Shown piece by piece: positions 1-6,135 of a DNA stretch of 11,665 nt (its first letter is position 1; every line of letters begins with the position of its first letter). The stretch covers positions 1 through 11,665 of the forward strand of contig CALDEO010000028.1 in assembly GCA_937942465.1 (NCBI GenBank), written 5' to 3'. The position numbers and the translations under genes are program-made. This DNA comes from an uncultured Saprospiraceae bacterium (GTDB taxonomy: Bacteria; Bacteroidota; Bacteroidia; Chitinophagales; Saprospiraceae). The notes below the pieces were generated by a model that did not search any database, had not been told where the DNA came from, and worked only from the letters and a program-made list of their open reading frames with translations.

Positions 1-1
1 T

Positions 2-127
2 GCTAATGTTAGTGGTGATATAAGTACTGGTAAATTACTAGTGCAAGCAGGTGCAATGTTCAATGTGAATTGTGATATGGGTGGTCAGAAGATTAAGAGT
101 ATGAAAGAAGCTCAAAGAACCGCTTAG
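2..127 (+). CDS. Bactofilin (polymer-forming cytoskeletal protein), C-terminal fragment
   Basis: Only the last 41 codons are in the window; the 5' part lies upstream. The visible peptide runs from ANVSGDISTGKLLVQAGAMF to a stop at 125-127. The short beta-repeat pattern (GDI, then TGKLLVQAGA, then a Cys-containing VNCDMGGQ strand and a charged tail) is typical of the final turns of the bactofilin right-handed beta-helix. Bactofilins polymerise without nucleotide into membrane-associated filaments. In many Bacteroidota a bactofilin gene sits directly before atpZ, as here, which supports the call. The fragment is short, so the family call rests on motif resemblance and gene order together. Confidence 0.72.
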   Translation, partial: ANVSGDISTGKLLVQAGAMFNVNCDMGGQKIKSMKEAQRTA

Positions 128-161
128 TATTGAATGTTAAAGTGAGTTGATGACTTACCTT

Positions 162-169
162 TAAATTTG
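162..169 (+). promoter_or_regulatory. Candidate -7 box (TAAATTTG) ahead of atpZ
   Basis: The octamer matches the Bacteroidota -7 consensus TAnnTTTG exactly. It lies about 100 bp upstream of the atpZ start in the 143-bp gap after the bactofilin stop. No TTG sits at the preferred distance upstream (the nearest are at 147-149 and 130-132, giving spacers of 12 and 29), so the -33 element is poor. The two atp-type genes may therefore have their own start, but read-through from the bactofilin gene is equally possible. Confidence 0.3.
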
Positions 170-270
170 ATTGAGTTCTAACGGTCGTAAACAGACTTTT
201 CGATAGTCGATTAATCTTGGTTAGACATGTCGTTAAAAGTTACATTATTTATGGATTTCAATAAGCCATT

Positions 271-498
271 ATGATCGAGAAACCAAAGAAAAATCGAAAA
301 AGTGGCAATAGCTACTTAAAGTATTCGGGCCTTGGTTTCCAGATGGTTGCTATTATAATGGCTGCTTTGTGGCTTGGTAGCAAAATTGATACGAAGTTCA
401 ATTTCGATCCTCCTTATTTTACAATTCTATTTATTCTATTGGCTTTTGGTTTATTTATGACCAAACTTGTTGTTGATCTCTCAAAAGAAGATAAATGA
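271..498 (+). CDS. atpZ: AtpZ/AtpI-family ATP synthase accessory membrane protein
   Basis: A 75-residue protein with a basic N-terminus (KPKKNRK) and two membrane helices, at about residues 18-37 and 48-68. The first carries the family-like YLKYSGLGFQM stretch and the WLGSKID turn, and a DPPYFTILF segment leads into the second helix. AtpZ-type proteins are small two-helix partners of the F1Fo ATP synthase. They are thought to help c-ring assembly or Mg/Ca movement. Length and topology are normal. The stop overlaps the next start by 4 bp (ATGA), so the two genes are translationally coupled. The synthase genes that normally follow are absent here. The family is fairly sure; the exact role is inferred. 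Confidence 0.85.
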   Translation: MIEKPKKNRKSGNSYLKYSGLGFQMVAIIMAALWLGSKIDTKFNFDPPYFTILFILLAFGLFMTKLVVDLSKEDK

Positions 499-878
499 GT
501 CTTAATAAATTCATTTTTTTATGGCTTGCCACCATCTTTATATCTTCTGGTTTAAATGCGCTACTCTGGTACGGGACAGGTGAGTCTGTGATCATTACGA
601 TCTCAACAATGTCTATTTTGATTTTCGCTTTTCTTAGTGTTGTCGTTTACTTTGCTGGTGAATATATGCTCAAAATTGCCAACAAACAGCTATACCTTGG
701 GCTCGTATTAGGTAATATGGGGTTTAAGATGTTGATGTCTGTAGCGATGATGCTCATCATAAGGAGTCGCGTGGGGTCAGTTTGTAAGACCGTATTCTTG
801 AGTTTCTTGATTACTTATCTAGCCTTTACTTTCTTTGAGGCCTATTTCATGTTAAAACAGAGTGACAGCAAGAAGTAA
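495..878 (+). CDS. Four-helix membrane protein of the atp locus (AtpI-like position)
   Basis: A 127-residue, very hydrophobic protein with about four transmembrane helices (near residues 5-25, 33-55, 66-88 and 98-118) and a short charged tail ending KQSDSKK. Its start lies inside the atpZ stop (ATGA overlap). Position, size and topology match the poorly conserved protein that sits between atpZ and atpB in Bacteroidota and is usually annotated as hypothetical or ATP synthase I-like. No catalytic motif is visible. It ends 12 bp from the stop of a convergent lipoprotein gene, so the operon stops here instead of continuing into atpB. The function is inferred from context only. Confidence 0.65.
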   Translation: MSLNKFIFLWLATIFISSGLNALLWYGTGESVIITISTMSILIFAFLSVVVYFAGEYMLKIANKQLYLGLVLGNMGFKMLMSVAMMLIIRSRVGSVCKTVFLSFLITYLAFTFFEAYFMLKQSDSKK

Positions 879-890
879 TAAATTGCTGCA

Positions 891-1292
891 CTATATCCTT
901 GCATACTTAGCAGCACATCCTTCTATACATGGATAACTTAGCTCGATTTCATCAGCTTCATCGTCAAGGCGATATGTGATTATAAAATCTTGATTGCTGC
1001 ATTGAGCAGTTATTTGCATCGTGTTATCATCATAGCTTGCTTCTTCTATCCCGTCTGAGCTCGTACTCAATGAACAAAAACTACCAGTAGCTACAACAAA
1101 TCCGTTGCTCAAGAACTCTAGTGTTTTGTCAGAGTCTACTTGTACAAAGTCACCACTACCATCGCCAGGGTCAGAGTATATCTCGATTAATTGCCAAGTA
1201 TCTATAAGTCCAGTAACGTCAATAGGCTCCTTGGGAGGACTACATGAGGATACAATAAAAATTGAGAATGCTGTAAGAAGTAAGTATTTCAT
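891..1292 (-). CDS. Lipocalin-like lipoprotein
   Basis: A 133-residue protein with a signal peptide and lipobox: the N-terminus MKYLLLTAFSIFIVSSC puts the acylated cysteine at residue 17 (VSSC). After a proline-rich spacer (SPPKEP) comes GLIDTWQLIEIYSDPGDGSG, followed by beta strands and a C-terminal PCIEGCAAKY segment. The W-x-L-x-x-Y opening and the closing Cys-containing strand resemble the small lipocalin-like domain common in Bacteroidota lipoproteins. C17 is the lipid anchor; the later cysteines near residues 73, 98, 121 and 125 may form disulfides. It is convergent with the atp-type pair and divergent from the AraC regulator. Its ligand is unknown. The lipoprotein call is strong and the fold call moderate. 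Confidence 0.75.
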   Translation of the reverse strand: MKYLLLTAFSIFIVSSCSPPKEPIDVTGLIDTWQLIEIYSDPGDGSGDFVQVDSDKTLEFLSNGFVVATGSFCSLSTSSDGIEEASYDDNTMQITAQCSNQDFIITYRLDDEADEIELSYPCIEGCAAKYARI

Positions 1293-1409
1293 GAGTTTGT
1301 TTTCTATTGCAATAACGAATAAGATGCGAGATCTGCTGTTAGGTTGAAATAACTTAATAGTGTAATGTTTTGGTTATATTTAGGTATTAATCTACGAGGC
1401 TGAAGTCAA

Positions 1410-1426
1410 TATAATTTTAAATTATA
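1410..1426. repeat. AT-only inverted repeat in a divergent intergenic region
   Basis: TATAATTT and AAATTATA form 8-bp perfect arms around a single T. The repeat lies between the 5' end of the lipoprotein gene (minus strand) and the AraC-type gene (plus strand), where an operator shared by divergent genes could sit. It contains only A and T, so in this AT-rich DNA it could also arise by chance. Confidence 0.35.
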
Positions 1427-1502
1427 ATCTTCCAATAAAAGAAAAGTTGAGTAAATCAAAATTGTATAGATCGTGTACGTTTTTGCGATTAAAATGAATT
1501 GA

Positions 1503-2387
1503 ATGAAAAGTAAGATTCAAGAAATAAAATTCAAAAATACCAATGTTGCTCAGTCTCATTTTGACATTGTTAAGTATGAAGATATTTTAAACAAAAAGAC
1601 ATTTAGCCATAATCAATTTCAAAATCATAGAATCCCTTTCTATGTGCTAGTATTAATGACGAAGGGTAGTGGAGTACATAGCGTAAATTTTGATGATTAT
1701 GAATTTACTGATCGCTCCGTGTTTATGCTTCGAAAAGATTGTGTTCACAAGTTTTATCAAAATAATGGGGAGGGGTTCTTATTCGTATTTACGGATGAAT
1801 TTATTTCCTACCAATTAAATAATGCAGAATCATCAGAGATATTCTTGTTATTCAATGAGATACTCTCCTCTCCAAAGTTACAATTGCCAGATGCAGCTTA
1901 TCATGATGTATTAACATTGACTACGTTGATCGATAATGAGTATAACAAAGTCTCTGACAAGCATTCGAATTTAATTATCAAAAATATCTTGCTCGCTATT
2001 TTTTCAAAATTGCTTAGGATTAAGCTGAAAGACAATAGCGTATTGAATAGAAATAGATATTTAATTAGATTTATCGAATTTCAAGAATTAGTAGAAAAGA
2101 ACTGTTTCAATATTCGATTAGTAAATTTTTATGCTAATAAAATGAATATCTCAACCAAAACATTGAATAATATAACACAGGGTGTAATCCAAAAAACTGC
2201 AAAGGCATTTATCACAGACACATTTGTAATCCATATCAAACGGTTGATTATAAACTCAGAGGCGTCTTTAAGAGAAATATCTATCGAAGTAGGTTTTGAT
2301 GAACCAACAAACTTCTTCAAGTACTTTACTAAATATGCGGGGTTATCACCCAATAACTTCAGGAAAATATGCATAAATAAGATTTAA
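1503..2387 (+). CDS. AraC/XylS-family transcriptional regulator with N-terminal cupin-like sensor
   Basis: A 294-residue protein. Residues about 40-105 look like the AraC-type cupin sensor, with a FYVLVLMTKGSGVHSVNF strand pair and a later HKFYQNNGEGFLFVF segment. Residues about 200-290 form the double helix-turn-helix: the first motif is around A211-L221 (NISTKTLN) and the second around S255-F275 (SLREISIEVGFDEPTNFFKYF), followed by the conserved GLSPNNFRK end. Length is normal for a one-component regulator of this type. It is divergent from the lipoprotein gene and lies 398 bp upstream of the ZIP-to-Rieske gene run on the same strand, so either is a plausible target. The ligand cannot be predicted. 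The family call is secure; the targets are inferred. Confidence 0.92.
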   Translation: MKSKIQEIKFKNTNVAQSHFDIVKYEDILNKKTFSHNQFQNHRIPFYVLVLMTKGSGVHSVNFDDYEFTDRSVFMLRKDCVHKFYQNNGEGFLFVFTDEFISYQLNNAESSEIFLLFNEILSSPKLQLPDAAYHDVLTLTTLIDNEYNKVSDKHSNLIIKNILLAIFSKLLRIKLKDNSVLNRNRYLIRFIEFQELVEKNCFNIRLVNFYANKMNISTKTLNNITQGVIQKTAKAFITDTFVIHIKRLIINSEASLREISIEVGFDEPTNFFKYFTKYAGLSPNNFRKICINKI

Positions 2388-2420
2388 CCAGTTTGATAAG
2401 GTCTTCCGACTTTTACCCTA

Positions 2421-2450
2421 AAAGTGATTATTTTAACCTCAAATCACTTT
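2421..2450 (+). terminator. Possible terminator hairpin after the AraC gene
   Basis: AAAGTGATT (2421-2429) pairs perfectly with AATCACTTT (2442-2450) around a 12-nt loop, starting 34 bp after the regulator's stop. Pyrimidine-rich sequence follows (ACTCCTCTTTCT), but there is no clean T run and the stem is AT-rich. An operator is the alternative reading. Confidence 0.4.
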
Positions 2451-2571
2451 ACTCCTCTTTCTATATTTATGCTATCAATATTGACTTAACGCTTAACGAA
2501 AAAACCACTTGTAATTTATTGTCTTTAAAATTGCTTTAGTACTATTTCTATTATGTGTAGATGCGATTTAA

Positions 2572-2728
2572 TTAGTAAGTATGATGTGATATCCAATTAC
2601 TATCGAGTATAAATCCACTCTTTATATTATAGTTTTTATGGTTTTTCTTGAATAGAGGACAATTGTGTCGTTTGAAGGAATAATTGGAGATTTAGTAAGA
2701 GGTTTTACGGTTCCAACCCACTTACTAA
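2572..2728. repeat. TTAGTAAG motif, two direct copies and one inverted copy
   Basis: The octamer TTAGTAAG occurs at 2572-2579 and 2692-2699, and its reverse complement CTTACTAA at 2721-2728. A partial copy (TTAGTA) is at 2536-2541. Such repetition just upstream of an operon and downstream of a regulator gene is what binding half-sites would look like. Near-matches such as TTAGTAAA also occur inside genes, so the background is not zero. Confidence 0.35.
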
Positions 2729-2738
2729 GAGTATTTTT
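2692..2738 (+). terminator. Hairpin with T tract in the leader of the ZIP-led operon (terminator or attenuator)
   Basis: The outer stem pairs TTAGTAAG (2692-2699) with CTTACTAA (2721-2728). The inner stem pairs GGTT (2701-2704) with AACC (2715-2718) across a small internal loop, leaving a 10-nt apical loop. TATTTTT follows at 2732-2738. This is intrinsic-terminator-like on the plus strand. It ends only about 47 bp before the ZIP start, so it may terminate read-through from upstream or act as an attenuator in a 5' leader. The outer arms could also be a regulator's inverted-repeat operator. Confidence 0.5.
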
Positions 2739-2785
2739 AAAGAAGTGTTAGATTAAACTAAACTGTCAAATTGAAAAACTAAAAT

Positions 2786-3493
2786 ATGCTCACACAACTC
2801 ATTCTTTATTCTGGATTTGCAGGGGTTACTGTATTCTTAGGAGGGCTACTTGCCAACTACTTTAACCATCATATTAAAGAAAGTCCTATAAAATATATCA
2901 TTACGCATACCATGATGTCTTTTGGAGCGGGTATCATATTATCAGCATTGGCTTTGGTTTTAATACCTACAGGGATGGAGGAGCTTGATTTATTACCATT
3001 GATTTTATCATTTCTATCTGGAGCTGCAGTGTTTATGTTCATTGATTTGCAATTAGCTAAATCTGGAGGACAGACATCTACGCTTCTAGCAATGTTGATG
3101 GACTTTGTACCAGAGTCTATTGCTCTAGGAGCAGTGTTTGCAACTGATATTAATTCGGCTAAGTTATTAGCTGTATTCATAGGGCTACAAAACTTCCCAG
3201 AGGCATTTAACTCTTATAGAGATGTTGTCACTAGTGGTATGTCTACTAAGAAGACTCTATTGATCTTTTTCTTTTTAAGCTTTTTGGGCATCGTCGCGGC
3301 GCTAGTTGGACACTTTCTACTTAGTGATTACCCAGGCCTTACTGCGATTTTAATGTCTTTTGCTAGTGGAGGTATTCTGTATTTACTAATACAAGACATT
3401 ATTCCAGAGAGTAAATTAGAAAAAAATTATCTAATCTCCCTCGGTGCTATACTAGGCTTCTTAGTCGGTATGGTAGGAGAAAAGCTATTTTAG
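2786..3493 (+). CDS. ZIP-family-like metal transporter with altered metal site
   Basis: A 235-residue inner-membrane protein with about eight hydrophobic helices. ZIP proteins carry Zn, Fe or Mn into the cytosol through a binuclear site built from two PE motifs on adjacent helices. Here the first is MDFVPESIALG (D106, P109, E110) and the second GLQNFPEAFNS (Q135, N136, P138, E139). Against the canonical HNxPEG of helix 4, the histidine is replaced by Asp106, the following Asn by Phe107, and the glycine after Glu by Ser. The helix-5 residues that bind metal are kept. This suggests a shift in metal preference or a loss of one of the two sites. It is the first of five plus-strand genes with 51-79 bp gaps. 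Its partners contain Fe-S and ThDP (Mg) cofactors, so metal supply is a plausible job. The family is likely; the substrate is unknown. Confidence 0.8.
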   Translation: MLTQLILYSGFAGVTVFLGGLLANYFNHHIKESPIKYIITHTMMSFGAGIILSALALVLIPTGMEELDLLPLILSFLSGAAVFMFIDLQLAKSGGQTSTLLAMLMDFVPESIALGAVFATDINSAKLLAVFIGLQNFPEAFNSYRDVVTSGMSTKKTLLIFFFLSFLGIVAALVGHFLLSDYPGLTAILMSFASGGILYLLIQDIIPESKLEKNYLISLGAILGFLVGMVGEKLF

Positions 3494-3497
3494 AAAA

Positions 3498-3515
3498 AAT
3501 GTACTGATGTACATT
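3498..3515. repeat. Short inverted repeat between the ZIP-like and flavoprotein genes
   Basis: AATGTAC and GTACATT are perfect 7-bp arms around TGAT, starting 5 bp after the ZIP stop. No T tract follows, so it is a poor terminator. It could be an mRNA-stabilising or processing hairpin within the operon, or a regulator site for the genes that follow. Confidence 0.4.
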
Positions 3516-3549
3516 CAACCATTAATTTTAATTCAAGACAAAAATTAGC

Positions 3550-4080
3550 ATGAATAAAATTTTAGCATTTGCGGGCAGTAATAATTCAAAATCTATTAAT
3601 TATAAACTAGTTGATTTTACCAAATCCTTAGTTAATGACCAAGAAGTGAGGGTGTTGGATATCAGGAGTTGGGATATACCTATGTACTCTATAGACATGG
3701 ACCCAGATCAGACTCCTAAAGAAATAACTGAGTTGATAAGTCTTATCAAAGAATACGACGGATTTATTATTGCATCACCTGAGCACAATGGAGGGATGCC
3801 GGCTTTCTTCAAAAATATTATTGATTGGATTAGCCGTCGATCAAAAGGGGCTTTTGAAAGTAAACCAGTATTGTTGCTAAGTACATCTCCGGGTGGCGGC
3901 GGTGGCGCTAATAATTTAAAATATCTGATTCATTCATTACCATATCAAGGAGCTTCGATATGTGCTTCATTTAGCCTGCCTTCTTTTTACGATCATTTTA
4001 AAAATGATGAAGTAGTAGGTGATTATTTGGTGGGATTGAACGATGTGGTAGAGAAGTTAACTGATGCATTAAGCCAATAA
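3550..4080 (+). CDS. NADPH-dependent FMN reductase-family flavoprotein
   Basis: A 176-residue cytosolic flavodoxin-like protein of normal family length. The FMN-phosphate loop AGSNNSKSIN is at residues 8-17. The family signature SPEHNGGMPAFFKNIIDW is at 76-93, matching the PEYNGSxPGxLKNxIDW pattern with His in place of Tyr. A glycine-rich SPGGGGGAN loop is at 113-121. Members use NAD(P)H to reduce FMN, quinones, azo compounds or chromate. The gene sits 57 bp before the Rieske-ThDP fusion and in the same gene run as an FMN-dependent glutamate synthase-like fusion, so it may supply reduced flavin or electrons to these enzymes. The family call is secure; the physiological acceptor is inferred. 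Confidence 0.9.
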   Translation: MNKILAFAGSNNSKSINYKLVDFTKSLVNDQEVRVLDIRSWDIPMYSIDMDPDQTPKEITELISLIKEYDGFIIASPEHNGGMPAFFKNIIDWISRRSKGAFESKPVLLLSTSPGGGGGANNLKYLIHSLPYQGASICASFSLPSFYDHFKNDEVVGDYLVGLNDVVEKLTDALSQ

Positions 4081-4137
4081 CAAACTACTAACTACACTAA
4101 AGGCTATTCTATAATAATGGGTTAAAAGGCATAAAAG

Positions 4138-6084
4138 ATGGATAAAGATTTAAATTGGTATCAAGTACTTGAAGATAAAAATGAACTTCAAGAAGGTCGT
4201 GTTATGACTGTCACAGCAGGGCATACAGATGTCTGCCTCACTCATTATGATGGCAAGTATGCAGCGGTACAAAGTAAGTGTCCTCATCAAGGTGGTCCTT
4301 TAGGCGAAGGTTCTATAGAAAATGGTCAGCTTCGATGTCCGTGGCATGGATGGGATTTTTGTCCCCATGGAGGCGGGTCCGATGATTTTGGAGATGGACT
4401 AGAAAGTTATGCTTTAAAAATAGAGGGAGACAAGGTGTTTATTGGCATGGATCCAGAATCAGCGCATGAGACTACGGTATCTGATGTGATGATAGAGACT
4501 ATGGTCAACTGGGGAGTTAATCGTGTATTTGGCATGGTTGGGCATTCCAATCTAGGAGTGGCTGATGCATTAAAACGACAAGAGGAAAAAGGGGAGCTAA
4601 AATTTATAGGAATCCGCCATGAGGGGGCAGCAGCTTTTGCAGCATCTGCATACGGAAAATTAACTGGCAAACCAGCTGCTTGTTTTGCTATTGCGGGACC
4701 TGGAAGTACCAATATGTTTACTGGTTTGTGGGATGCCAAGGTTGATCGAGCACCGATACTAGCATTGACAGGTCAGGTTGCTACTCAAGTAGTAGGTACT
4801 GGCAACTTTCAAGAAGTAGATTTGGTAAGGGCTTTTGGATCTGTTGCTGATTTCAATCAGAGAGTAGAGCATCAGAGTAGACATGCCGAACTCATGACTC
4901 TTGCCGTCAAGCATGCGATCCTTAAAAGAGAGGTGTCGCATCTAACTTTCCCAGATCAAGTACAAGTTGAAGTTGCTACTAATGCCATAGCTCAGACTCC
5001 TGAAGGTAGAATGACGGCGCTTACAATAGCACCACCTCAAGAGCAGATCGACGCGGCCATCGATAAAATAGTTAACTCTCATAGACCGGTTATTGTCGTT
5101 GGTCATGGAGCTAGGTTTGATATGGATACCATTATAACATTCGCCGAAAGGCTGAATTGTCCTGTAATGACAACGTTTAAAGGGAAAGGCCAAATATCAG
5201 ATACACATAGATTGGGATGTGGGGTATTAGGTCGAAGTGGAACTCCGATCGCTTCTTACTTTATGAATGAGGCAGATCTGCTGATTGTGGTAGGAGCATC
5301 ATTCTCTAATCACACGGGTATCACACCTAAAAAGCCAATTATTCAGATTGACTTTGATCCGATGGCTATTGCCAAATTTCATAAGATTGACGTTGCCGTC
5401 TACGGTGAAATATCAAGGACTTTCGGTATTCTGAGTCATTCTAAAGGGTACTTATCCCAAGATAAAGTAGACCAAACAAAAGAAATAGCAGCTCGCTGGG
5501 AAATATGGAGAGCGGAGAAGCAGCAACGATTGACAGAGGATAGAGGACACGGTGTCAGTTCGATAGCCGTTTTTGATGAGCTCACTCAACAAGCTCCTGA
5601 TAATGCTGTAATGTGTGTAGATGTAGGTAATAATGCTTATTCATTTGGGCGGTACTTTGAGGCAACTAATCAGAGTTTTCTCATGTCAGGTTATTTAGGA
5701 TCTATTGGCTTTGCATTGCCGGCTTCGATAGGAGCATGGGCGGCAGTTGGAGATACACGACCTATTGTGGCAGTCGCAGGAGATGGAGGTCTATGCCAGT
5801 ATTTGGCAGATTTTACGACTCTAGTCAAATATGAAATGCCAGTAAAGTTGATCATCCTCAACAATAATGAATTGGGTAAAATAAGTAAAGAGCAAAGAGC
5901 TGGTGGATGGGATAAGTGGGCTACTGATTTGGTCAATCCTGATTTTGCTGGTTATGCCCAAGGTTGTGGTGGTCTTGGTATTTTAGTGAGTAAAAAAGAA
6001 GATTTAAAATCTGCGATGCAAGAGTTGTTTGCTCATAATGGTCCAGCACTCTTAGAGGTAAAGACAGATACCAAATTGATTTAG
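4138..6084 (+). CDS. Rieske [2Fe-2S] domain fused to a thiamine diphosphate-dependent enzyme (pyruvate oxidase/acetolactate synthase-like)
   Basis: A 648-residue fusion. Residues 1-105 are a ferredoxin/dioxygenase-type Rieske domain: CPHQGG gives C48 and H50, and CPWHGWDF gives C67 and H70, with no extra disulfide cysteines of the bc1 type. From about residue 113 a complete ThDP enzyme follows. Its PYR domain has the activating glutamate E162 in RHEGAAAFAASA and the FAIAGPGSTN segment. The central Rossmann-like domain is at about 300-445. The PP domain has GDG at 548-550 and NN at 575-576, 24 residues apart, the expected Mg-ThDP motif. Enzymes of this superfamily decarboxylate or ligate 2-oxo acids and some are oxidases. 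Fusion to a Rieske centre implies that electrons leave or enter through the cluster. The substrate and the presence of FAD cannot be told. An unfused ThDP enzyme of this type has about 550 residues, which matches the length after the Rieske domain. Confidence 0.93.
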   Translation: MDKDLNWYQVLEDKNELQEGRVMTVTAGHTDVCLTHYDGKYAAVQSKCPHQGGPLGEGSIENGQLRCPWHGWDFCPHGGGSDDFGDGLESYALKIEGDKVFIGMDPESAHETTVSDVMIETMVNWGVNRVFGMVGHSNLGVADALKRQEEKGELKFIGIRHEGAAAFAASAYGKLTGKPAACFAIAGPGSTNMFTGLWDAKVDRAPILALTGQVATQVVGTGNFQEVDLVRAFGSVADFNQRVEHQSRHAELMTLAVKHAILKREVSHLTFPDQVQVEVATNAIAQTPEGRMTALTIAPPQEQIDAAIDKIVNSHRPVIVVGHGARFDMDTIITFAERLNCPVMTTFKGKGQISDTHRLGCGVLGRSGTPIASYFMNEADLLIVVGASFSNHTGITPKKPIIQIDFDPMAIAKFHKIDVAVYGEISRTFGILSHSKGYLSQDKVDQTKEIAARWEIWRAEKQQRLTEDRGHGVSSIAVFDELTQQAPDNAVMCVDVGNNAYSFGRYFEATNQSFLMSGYLGSIGFALPASIGAWAAVGDTRPIVAVAGDGGLCQYLADFTTLVKYEMPVKLIILNNNELGKISKEQRAGGWDKWATDLVNPDFAGYAQGCGGLGILVSKKEDLKSAMQELFAHNGPALLEVKTDTKLI

Positions 6085-6135
6085 TAAAAGTCATTGACAT
6101 ATATTATTACAGAAGCATCTTCCAAAAATTAAAAA

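Larger units (their letters stand above)
2388..2785. other. 398-bp gene-free region between the regulator and the ZIP-led operon
   Basis: No coding sequence of credible length was found on either strand. The region holds a 9-bp stem soon after the regulator stop (2421-2450), a tandem duplication of CTTAACG (2485-2498), two direct copies of TTAGTAAG (2572-2579 and 2692-2699), one inverted copy (2721-2728), and a strong hairpin followed by a T tract (2692-2738). No convincing TTG-N19-TAnnTTTG promoter was found, although a promoter for the next gene must lie here if that gene starts the operon. Confidence 0.6.

Noticed and set aside
1105..1347. Plus-strand open frame of 80 codons over the lipoprotein gene
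   Set aside because: It lies almost wholly opposite a lipoprotein gene with a clear signal peptide and lipobox, and its translation has no recognisable motif.
2485..2498. Tandem CTTAACG duplication as an AraC-type direct-repeat site
   Set aside because: AraC-family half-sites are usually longer and about one or two helical turns apart. A 7-bp tandem duplication could be chance.
2648..2674. Possible promoter TTG...GTCGTTTG upstream of the ZIP-like gene
   Set aside because: The -7 box has two mismatches to TAnnTTTG and the spacer is only 16 bp, so it was not listed as a feature.
4138..6084. Annotation as acetolactate synthase (ilvB) or pyruvate oxidase (poxB)
   Set aside because: The superfamily is clear, but the N-terminal Rieske fusion and the redox neighbours do not fit branched-chain amino acid synthesis. 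No substrate-defining residue could be assigned.
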